Shown here: in pieces, positions 57,116 through 64,000 of the stretch
Numbering within the stretch: the first letter of the stretch is position 1
Layout: each line of letters opens with the position of its first letter
Origin: Cristatella mucedo
Taxonomy: Eukaryota > Bryozoa > Phylactolaemata > Cristatellidae
DNA length: 64,000 nucleotides
Reading direction: 5' to 3'
Assembly (NCBI GenBank): GCA_009760855.2
Contig: WPIO01000049.1
Coordinates: 2,322,001 to 2,386,000 of the forward strand
Position numbers and translations under genes: made by a program
The notes under the pieces: generated by a model
Database searches by the model: none
What the model saw: only the letters and a program-made list of their open reading frames with translations
What the model was told of the DNA's origin: nothing

Positions 57116-57175
57116 CGGCGGTGGCGGCGGCGGTGGCGGCGGCGGTGGCGGCGGCGGTGGCGGCGATGGTGATGG
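57051..57175. repeat. (GGC)n trinucleotide repeat with GGT interruptions
   Basis: About 20 uninterrupted GGC units, then GGT-GGC-GGC-GGC blocks, ending about 300 bases before the channel start codon. Possibly in the 5' UTR. Poly-Ala, poly-Gly and poly-Pro open frames across it are composition artefacts. Confidence 0.95.
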
Positions 57176-57476
57176 CGAAGGCGAAGGGTGCGAGCCGCGA
57201 TCAGGCGAGAGAGAGAGAGAGAAAGAGAGAGCGGCATACGCGTGAACAACCGGAATTCTTACGTCAGCATCCGCGGCGTTGTGCATACATCCGCTCATCG
57301 ATCGGCATCGAGCGGCTTTCGGTGAAAGAGAGAGAGAGAGAGAGAGAGCGCGCACCTCCTTTCGACATTGACGCCATTCAACGGAGGAGGAGGCACTGCC
57401 GTTCGACGTTGGCGGCAAGAGTCGGTCGGTGGCATCACGTCGTCGCCGAGTGAATCTTCGCACCTTCGAGGAAGCG

Positions 57477-57760
57477 ATGCTGTCTAACAGGGGCGCAGCA
57501 ACCGGCGCGGGCTCGCGCAGCTTGCGCAGCTTGCGCCGGTACGTGGAGCGGACAGAGGAGCGGGAGAAGCTGCAAGACAAATTCGAGGTCGGCCTGATGG
57601 TCTTTCGCGTCATCCTCATCTGCTCGATGCTCGGCATCGCGCTGTACTACGTCATCAGCGACATCATCAAGTACTTTCAGCGGGACACCATTACGGCCGT
57701 GAGCGTAGACTTGCTGTCGAACGTCACCTTCCCGGCCGTCACCATATGCAACTACAACCG
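57477..57760 (+). CDS. DEG/ENaC plus gene exon 1 (N-terminus and TM1)
   Basis: The start is the first ATG (57477) after an in-frame TGA at 57369; an upstream GTG is not a credible animal start. The exon encodes an Arg/Ser-rich cytoplasmic segment, a Glu/Lys-rich stretch (VERTEEREKLQDKFEVGL), TM1 and DTITAVSVDLLSNVTFPAVT followed by ICNYNR. It ends in phase 2 at donor GTGAGC. From TM1 onward it aligns without gaps with exon 1 of the minus gene. It also lacks an HG dipeptide before TM1. Confidence 0.92.
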
Positions 57761-60700
57761 GTGAGCTTGGCAAGCGCGCGCGAGTGCACTTCGGCGCGGC
57801 GCGGCGCGGGCGGGACGCCTCGAGCCGCAAGCGCCGAGCCCCTGCGGCGGCGGCGGCGCCACGAGCGAACGACAACGCCGCTTGCTTGCTTGCTTCGGAG
57901 GCTGCCGTGCAGCAGTCAAAGGAGCGAGTAGCCACATCGGGAAAAATTCGGCAACAAAAGCACGCGTGCGCGCACCTGACGACGATTGGGTTGCTAACCC
58001 TTTTCGATTCTTTTAGAATTTATTTTCGAATTTATTTTTGATTCGGTCAGCCTTTTCCTTATCACTCGGTGGCCACGTCACTTATCGCGCAGCCTTACAG
58101 TCGTCACGTAGTCGTAGGGTCGCATATCTTGACGTGAAGACGCGTCAGGAACTTCGATTTCAGTTAGCGGGCGTCGGGCCGTGCGTTGATTGGCTGGCTG
58201 GGCGAACATGGCCGCCAGATAGAGGAGCTGGTCGATAATGACGCTACCTCCGATCCGATCCGATGAGTGGGGCTAGCTGTGCGAACATGGCTGCCAGATA
58301 AAGGAGCTGGTCGCGAGAATGCGCGAGAGATTCACGTGGCCTCCGCTGCCTCCGATCCATCCCGCCGACGATGCGTACGGATCGTGGCGAAAGATTCTAA
58401 CTAGACGGACGCTCCTAATCAGCGAGGCTACGCCGGCACTCGCAGCGCGCGCTAAGAGTCTTGACAGTTTGCAATTGCTCCTAAGGCAGGAGCGACGGAT
58501 TCTCGCCATCTTGCGGCTGCAGCTCTTGAGATAGCTACAGCGCGGACGGAAGGAGAGGCTTGCCACCGAGCGGTGCGCGGCCACCGCTCGGCGGCAACCC
58601 GCTGCGGTCGCAACTGTCCGACCAACGGCGCGAGTCCTACTGTAACCAACCGCCTTATCTTCTTCGTCTCGCCCGTTCGATATGCCATCGATCACTATTG
58701 CGTCGCCAGGTGGCGTAATCGTCACTGCGCTTCAATGAGCGTATCGGAATGCTCTATTCGGAACGCTCGGGCCAGTGCGCGGCGCGTACGCTTTTTACGC
58801 GAAGGCGACGGAGCGGCAGGCTGCGGGTCTCGCGTACAAGTACTCTGTGTCAATCCACCGGCTAGAAACGTTGGCACGACGGAGCCGCTAATGCCGCTGC
58901 CGCTGGTCGCATCTTGCACCTGCTGTGTCGTCGTCCCTAGCGCTCGTTGGTGAATGCACCGCAGATGCTCTGCGCTCGCCCTAAATTGTACCGGTTGCCG
59001 GTTTCGTTTCCTAAATTGTACCCGTTTCCCTTCGGCTGAGCAGCTCGTGGAGCGGCTCGTGCCCTCCTGTGCTGCTGCGCGGCATCATCGGCTCCAGGAA
59101 CATCGGAACTATTCAAGTGTTTCGGATGCTGCGGCTGCTTGCGGTCACGTGTGAGAGCACCTCCTCCGGCTGCTTGCGGTCACGTGTGAGAGCACCTCCT
59201 CCGGCTGCTTGCGGTCACGTGTGAGAACACCTCCTCCGGCTGCTTGCGGTCACGTGTGAGAGCACCTCCTCCTGCGCTTCCAGGCAGATTGGTCACCGCA
59301 AAGTGCTTTTAGAACGTTTACGCCTTCTGGCTATATTTAATGGCAATAATAATAATAGTGATAACGATACATTTGAAATAGCAACCTTCTCAACCAAGCA
59401 ATCAACCTTCAAAAAGCAATCAAGGTTCTCAACCTTCCTAATGTCTAGACCCTTTGATGCAGCTCCTCAGGTTGTGGTGACCCGCAACCATAACATTATT
59501 GTGTGCAAAATGTGAAAATGCGTGTTTTCCAATGGTCTTAGGCGACCGCTGTGAAAGGGTCGTTGACCCCCAAAAGGATGGCGAGTCACAGGTTGAGAAC
59601 CGCTGTGCTTACGGCCTAAGAGAGCTCAGTCTCTTTCTAGGAGCTTTACAATTGCTGCAAAGGAAGCACGATCGAATGGTTAGTGATAGCATGCTCAACG
59701 ACAACAAGCACAATATGGTTAGGGGCAACATGCGTGGGGTCAGCATGCAAGCGTGGTTAGTGGCAGCATGCACAGTTTCAGTATGCGTACGCACGTAATG
59801 GACTTCTTCGCGTAAGAACGAGCGTTTCTCTCGATGGCTGCCACCGCCGGAATTAGGTCAAGCGTCGTGAGATCGCCGCTTGAACCTCGCTAAGCCGATC
59901 GCGCCATCAAAAGCGGGGCACTCGCCTTTGCGCGACTGCGAAATGTCGCCTACCGGCCTGGACGAGCCCTGGACGAGCGCTTCGGGCTCCGGATGTACAC
60001 CCTGTGCGAGTGCGCGCCGAGCGCGGGCCACTGTACGCAGAACTGCGGGTCTGAGTCGGCGCCAGCGGTCGCAAAACTACGCTAGCGACAAGCGCACAAC
60101 GACGGCCGGAGGCCGCCTCGGGAGCCCGCGACGAAGACAACAATTAAACGACTACACACTTCTTCTCGAGGAGCTGCCTCGCTGTATGGTTCGCCGATGA
60201 AACTTGAGCTAGTATAAACGACTTAGCATCTGCACGTAGTCTCGGCGTTCTTTTCGTAAATGGACTCTATTCTTACGATCGCTGGCCAGCAAACGATGCG
60301 GCACACACGCACTCAATCGCGTCGCGCGTCGTCAGCGAGAGGCAGCCGGACCGGCTCGCGCGCGCGTGCGCAAGCGGATGCTTCGCCGCAGCGGCGACGG
60401 CGGGGCTCTCGCGCGCGCGCTCGTTTCCAGATGGAAAAGGTCGCTTCTATCGATCGAAGATCAGTCGAATCTGCAGCAGCAAATGCAGGCCGAGCAGGAG
60501 ATGAACACGGCACCCTTCGACTACTACGCCGGTACGCTCGCTCGCTCGGCCCGAACTTGGCTCTCGCGACGTCCGTGACGCTTCGCTCCGTCAGCGACGC
60601 GTCGAACGTTGTGCGCACTCTCAGCCGTTCGTCGCCCAGGCGCCGCTGGCGCAAAGGCGGCGCGGCGCAGTGCGCGCGCGCGCTGCGCCGCCTCGCGGAC

Positions 60701-61211
60701 TTCGCACTCTCGGCGGTCGGAAGCCTCGCGGCGGCTGCAGCAGCCGCCGCGGAGGCGGCTGCAGCTTTTGCCACCGCGGCCGATGGCGACGCGCGCCGAG
60801 TTTCAACGCAGCAGCGCAGCCGCGCATCGTGACGTCGCCTTCGACCCGTCGGCTGAGGCGCCTGCCCGCGGAGCGTGCGTTGGCCCGCCGCGACGTCTGC
60901 TGCCGAATTTGGCGCAATGTCGCCTGGCTAGCGCGCTCCGTGCAACTGGTCTGAGCGACTATTCTCACCACATACGCACACACGCACACGCACACACACA
61001 CGCACGCACACACACACACACACTCTCGCTCACTCTCTCTCTCTCATTCTCTCTCTCTCTCTCTCTCTCATTCTCTCTCTCTCTCTCTCACTCTCTCTCT
61101 TTCATTCTCTCACTCTCTCTCTCTCTCTCTCACTCTCTCTCTCTCATTCTCTCTCTATCTCTCTCTCTCACTCTCTCTCTCTCATTCTCTCACTCTCTCT
61201 CTCTCATTCTC

Positions 61212-61270
<59 letters not shown>

Positions 61271-61307
61271 CTCTCTCTCTCTCTCATTCTCTCTCTCTCT
61301 CTCTCTT

Positions 61308-61354
<47 letters not shown>

Positions 61355-62168
61355 CTCTCTTTCATCCCGTGCGCGCGACGTCAGCGCCGCCAGAACGCGG
61401 CCGCCGCTCTACGGCGTCTCCGTCTCTGACGGCGGCGGTCGCGAGGCAAAAGAGCCGCGCGGCCTTATTATCAGCGATCGACGCGGGCGGTGCGAGAGTC
61501 GCCGCCGCCGCGACGACGACTGAGCGAGCGCGCATCGCGGACCAATCAGCGGTGCCTCCGCCGGCGCTTCCGGCCGCGGATTGAGGTTGCGGTCGCAACT
61601 ACTGCGAACGCAAGCCTGCGACCGTTGCCATTCGCGGCGCCGAACGCTAAAAACTACTCTGCGGCACATGCAAAGCGCTTGGATAGGAAATGCGTTCTCG
61701 CAGAGTGCTGCACACATTAATTATATCTCATTTAACTATCGGCATTCGCGCGCTAGCTCTGGCCTCCTCGGCACCATCGGCTGACGTCGCCGCCATTACG
61801 GCTGCTACCGCCGCCCGCCGGACGGCCTCTGTCGAGCTCGAGCGCACCGCGCGAGATCTCGCGAGAACGCGCGCCCGATCGCCCGCCTTCGCTTTATCCT
61901 GTGCGAGCCAGAATACGATATGTTCACGACGGAAATGTACGCGAACGACTCGTCCGCTTCGTCGGGGACGAGTTCGACAACGGCGTCTATTACGACGACG
62001 ACAGCCCACAGCAGTACGAACGCGTCGTCTGCTTCCGGTTTCAACCTGTACAACTTCACTCGTTACGGTGGGTGGAAATTGACGGACGGGACTGCCATCA
62101 ATTCGTCTGTGTCGGTCAACGGCACGCTACTTTCGTGCACGTTCCGCGGCGTCGATTGCGATACGAAC
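57477..62168 (+). CDS. DEG/ENaC-family channel subunit, second paralogue, 5' part only
   Basis: Three exons of a second degenerin/ENaC-type channel gene, transcribed away from the first: 57477-57760, 60431-60531, 61912-62168, joined in phase (642 nt, residues 1-214). It has a basic Arg-rich N-terminus, TM1 at about 38-60, VTFPAVTICNYNR after TM1, a 33-codon linker exon, and an ectodomain segment ending LLSCTFRGVDCDTN with the next two conserved cysteines. Intron phases (2, 1, 0) equal those of the minus-strand gene. The CYTFN, thumb and TM2 exons are not found before the window ends, so the gene is cut by the window edge rather than visibly broken. The exons lie in a CpG-rich block. A non-functional copy cannot be excluded without the rest. 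Confidence 0.88.
58202..58312. repeat. Imperfect direct duplication in intron 1 of the plus gene
   Basis: GCGAACATGGC-GCCAGATA-AGGAGCTGGTCG occurs at 58202-58234 and 58280-58312 with two substitutions, spaced by 78 bases. Confidence 0.8.
59133..59272. repeat. 35-bp tandem repeat, four units, each with a CACGTG E-box
   Basis: The unit begins GGCTGCTTGCGGTCACGTGT and ends GAGCACCTCCTCC. Four copies differ by a single base. It lies in intron 1 of the plus channel gene. Each unit carries the palindromic CACGTG word recognised by bHLH factors such as USF/MYC/MITF types. Confidence 0.9.
59600..59805 (-). mobile_element. LINE-A 3' end in intron 1 of the plus channel gene
   Basis: AGAGAGCTCAGTCTCTTTCT, GCTTTACAATTGCTGCAAAG and the 3' UTR (CAGCATGCAAGCGTGGTTAG, GCACAGTTTCAGTATGCG) identify it. 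The (AAT)n part and outer half of the hairpin are missing. Confidence 0.65.
60431..60531 (+). CDS. DEG/ENaC plus gene exon 2
   Basis: This 101-nt exon lies between acceptor TTTCCAG and donor GTACGC, with phases 2 and 1 exactly as in the paralogue. It encodes RWKRSLLSIEDQSNLQQQMQ followed by AEQEMNTAPFDYYA. It shares the start RWK, the Gln-rich middle and the acidic/aromatic end with the minus-gene exon 2, although identity is low. Confidence 0.85.
60532..61911 (+). other. Plus gene intron 2
   Basis: CpG-rich at both ends with a CA/CT array at 60970-61354. No other feature is supported. Confidence 0.7.
60970..61354. repeat. (CA)n/(CT)n array with CTCATT interruptions
   Basis: CA words followed by about 330 bases of CT interrupted by TCATTCTCTC at irregular spacing. 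Confidence 0.95.
61912..62168 (+). CDS. DEG/ENaC plus gene exon 3
   Basis: The acceptor is GCCAG and the donor GTAAGT. Two bases complete Glu129, then YDMFTTEMYANDSS, a long Ser/Thr/Asn-rich stretch likely to be glycosylated, FNLYNFTRYGGWKLTDGTAI and LLSCTFRGVDCDTN. The length (85 codons against 83 in the paralogue) and both phases match the minus gene. The two cysteines of LLSC and VDC are conserved. Confidence 0.9.
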
Positions 62169-62684
62169 GTAAGTCCTCCGCGAGGCGGCGCTGCTGCACC
62201 GACGCTGGCCGCCGCGGCTCGACTGCTGACGAGCGAGAGCGTCTCTCCACGCTCGCACCGGGGCCTAAGCCTCCGCCGCTCGCTTAGCACCTACGAGCGT
62301 CCGCATTCTGCCCGTCCACTGCGCGGGCCTCTCAGCGAGCGAACATTGCCGCCGTTCGGTCGAACTGCTCCGCCTCTGAGCCGGCGCGACGTGCACGCGG
62401 GTTTCCGAGTCCGCGACGGACCCAAAGAGAGCGCGCCGAAATGCATTAGGGGAGCGAAATATATTCTGCGAAGCTTCCGTCCTCCCCATGTCATACACTG
62501 TTTTGGCCCTCAATCGCTGAGAAAAACGTGAAGCTAGAAAGCACTGGCTTATTTCCGGTAACTAAAGCGACGATGGCCATCACGCAGCAAGATGGCGCAC
62601 TTGTGTCACGTGGCAAGATGGCGAACTTCCATCTAGCGTGAAGGTGGCGCAGCGTTAGTATGTATGTATGCATCTCCAACTGTT

Positions 62685-63165
62685 GCTCCACAGAGCCACA
62701 AAAACTGTGTATGTGTTACGCAGAGGATTTTTCTATAGTGCACTCGCAGCTTATACGGATTTCGGTCCGTATTCGGCAGCCAATACACTTCATCTTACGC
62801 AACAAAGAGAAAGTGGGAGGCGTAGTAGCAGAGTCAAGAGAGCAGTTGAGGTAGTGAGTAACATGCTTTAGCAGCTCAGGACGGCTGGAAAGGATGTGCA
62901 ATAGTCGGCAGCAGGAGAGCAGTTGTGTCGTTGCGTGAGAATTCCGGATGTGAGCTCCGCAGTCCAGCGGACCAGTGGAGAACAAGCTTCTGACGCCAAC
63001 GATCTCTAAGCGGAGCAATCGAGCAATCGAACTTATTGTCCGTAGAGGACCTGCATGCACCAGGAGGCTGAAACGGGTGTCGCAGCAGTTCAGCTAGGTG
63101 TGAAGGAGCTCAGCCGTAGTGGCCCTTGTGAGTCGGCGGAAGAACTTTGCTCTGTCCTCCGTGAC
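62685..63165 (-). mobile_element. LINE-B 3' part in intron 3 of the plus channel gene
   Basis: Minus-strand pieces TPPTFSLLRKMKCIGCRIRT, LNCSLDSAT and the preceding C-terminal stretch match the 45720-47040 copy. TATG-type repeats flank its 3' end at 62658. Confidence 0.6.
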
Positions 63166-63831
63166 GAAATTGCTATGAAACAGCGGAGCGGAGTTCGAGT
63201 GTGCAGTGACGAGCTGCTCGTTGTAGAGGTGCAGATAATATCAGTCCCTGCACGAAATGCGGCGTCTGCGTCGTCGGCTGCGTGGCGTCGGGACGTACTT
63301 TACCGCTCGCTGGCCGGCCCTTGAGGTGATCGTTCCAACAGCACTCGGTCGCCGGCCTTTTTTTGTGCGAAATATATTGTCCGGTGCCGCTAAGCTGCAA
63401 GCTCTTACGCAAATGGGGCTAATACGGAACTGACGTTTTCAGCGCTGACCAGTACCAATGAACGCCAGATCTCACACCCACCACGTTGCCTTGCCGCGTG
63501 AAAGCTGCTTGGATATATCGTTCGCGCGTGCAGACTATTCTAGAATGAGAAAGCAATCATGTTTCCGAGCCTCAGAAACGAGTACAATCGCCATACGCTT
63601 GGCTCTGTTCAACTGCGGCTATATCTGTCTCTCGAGACCGTCTGGCTACGCACGGGAGCGGGATTCCTCGACGACGGACTGTTGACATCAGCTTAATTAA
63701 TTCTCAAATTAGAAAATATTAAGTGACAACGAAAAGTCAGAGGTTAGGAAGCGTGCGGTTTTGAGTGTTTCATTTTAAATGCATCACTAAATGAACGCTC
63801 GCGGCTGCATTCAACATTCTGGTCTGACTAG

Positions 63832-63883
63832 CGGAGGCCTCCGTTTTACGGTCTCCGACCTAAACAACACTGGTCCCCTGTCG
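63832..63883 (+). CDS. Possible further exon of the plus DEG/ENaC gene
   Basis: A short open stretch between CTGACTAG and GTGAGT encodes GGLRFTVSDLNNTGPLS, which resembles the NGLxxxLxx segment that follows CYTFN in the family. However, it starts in phase 2 while exon 3 ends in phase 0, so an intervening exon with the CYTFN motif would be needed and none was found. The match may be chance. Confidence 0.22.
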
Positions 63884-64000
63884 GTGAGTAAGAGAACGTG
63901 ACGCAAATGCTTCCTTTAGAGTTCTTTGCATTTGAATACAGCAATCACGCATTTAATTATCTCAGGCTTTGATTAGGCACGTGATTTCGCGTTTAGCGAA

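Larger units (their letters stand above)
57761..60430 (+). other. Plus gene intron 1
   Basis: CpG-rich, with the duplication at 58202-58312, the E-box tandem repeat at 59133-59272 and a LINE-A 3' end at 59600-59805. Several long open frames here reflect composition only. Confidence 0.7.
62169..64000 (+). other. Plus gene intron 3, to the window edge
   Basis: Contains a short cluster of CAAGATGGCG words (62588-62620), a LINE-B remnant (62685-63165) and one weak exon candidate (63832-63883). No CYTFN-type exon was found. Confidence 0.6.

Noticed and set aside
56779-57453. 224-residue poly-Ala frame, and poly-Pro and poly-Gly frames over the GGC repeat
   Set aside because: They arise from reading the GGC array in different frames and strands. 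The real coding exon starts at 57477 in another context.
57429-57476. N-terminal extension of the plus channel from a GTG
   Set aside because: Animal nuclear genes start at ATG; the first ATG after the in-frame stop is at 57477.
57435-57935. 166-residue minus-strand open frame over exon 1 of the plus channel gene
   Set aside because: It is the antisense shadow of a well-supported exon in GC-rich DNA.
59133-59272. CRISPR-like array
   Set aside because: The units are contiguous without unique spacers and the DNA is eukaryotic; it is a tandem repeat.
60260-60832. 190-residue Arg/Ala-rich open frame over exon 2 of the plus channel gene
   Set aside because: It reads exon 2 in the wrong frame in GC-rich sequence.

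Overview
The window is animal nuclear DNA: the genes are interrupted by GT-AG introns, the only clear protein-coding genes belong to the animal DEG/ENaC (degenerin / epithelial and acid-sensing Na+ channel) family, and most of the rest is interspersed repeat (CR1/L2-like LINEs, tRNA-derived SINEs, an R2/NeSL-like element, a gypsy relic) plus long microsatellites. An invertebrate or early-branching animal seems likely, but the phylum cannot be fixed from the sequence. There is no bacterial, viral or CRISPR content.

The main result is a pair of paralogous ion-channel genes arranged head to head. On the minus strand a complete nine-exon gene runs from its ATG at 32282 to its TAG at 11197. Every exon joins in phase and together they encode 510 residues with TM1, 14 ectodomain cysteines and TM2. 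On the plus strand a second gene starts at 57477; three exons lie in the window (to 62168) and the rest must lie beyond 64000. The two genes share intron phases at all comparable positions and have an identically sized 101-nt second exon, so they arose by an old duplication. About 25 kb of repeat-rich DNA separates the two start codons.

Layout: 1-11 kb, repeat graveyard (gypsy integrase relic, R2/NeSL-like element, SINEs, two LINE-A pieces); 11.2-32.3 kb, the minus-strand channel gene, whose introns hold LINEs, SINEs, a decayed transposon-linked coding piece and a TA-rich block with strong palindromes; 32.5-53.6 kb, intergenic repeats including a large inverted duplication (37678-39005), two LINE families and a decayed unknown coding region (47.4-48.4 kb); 53.6-62.5 kb, a sharply CpG-rich block with CT and GGC arrays that covers the promoter side and first exons of the plus-strand gene; 62.5-64 kb, its third intron.

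Two LINE families recur. LINE-A ends in a short hairpin plus (ATT)n, and many copies are only this tail. LINE-B keeps a YADD reverse-transcriptase motif in one copy, but that copy is frameshifted. One SINE family ends in a hairpin that closely resembles the LINE-A tail, which suggests it borrows LINE-A machinery.
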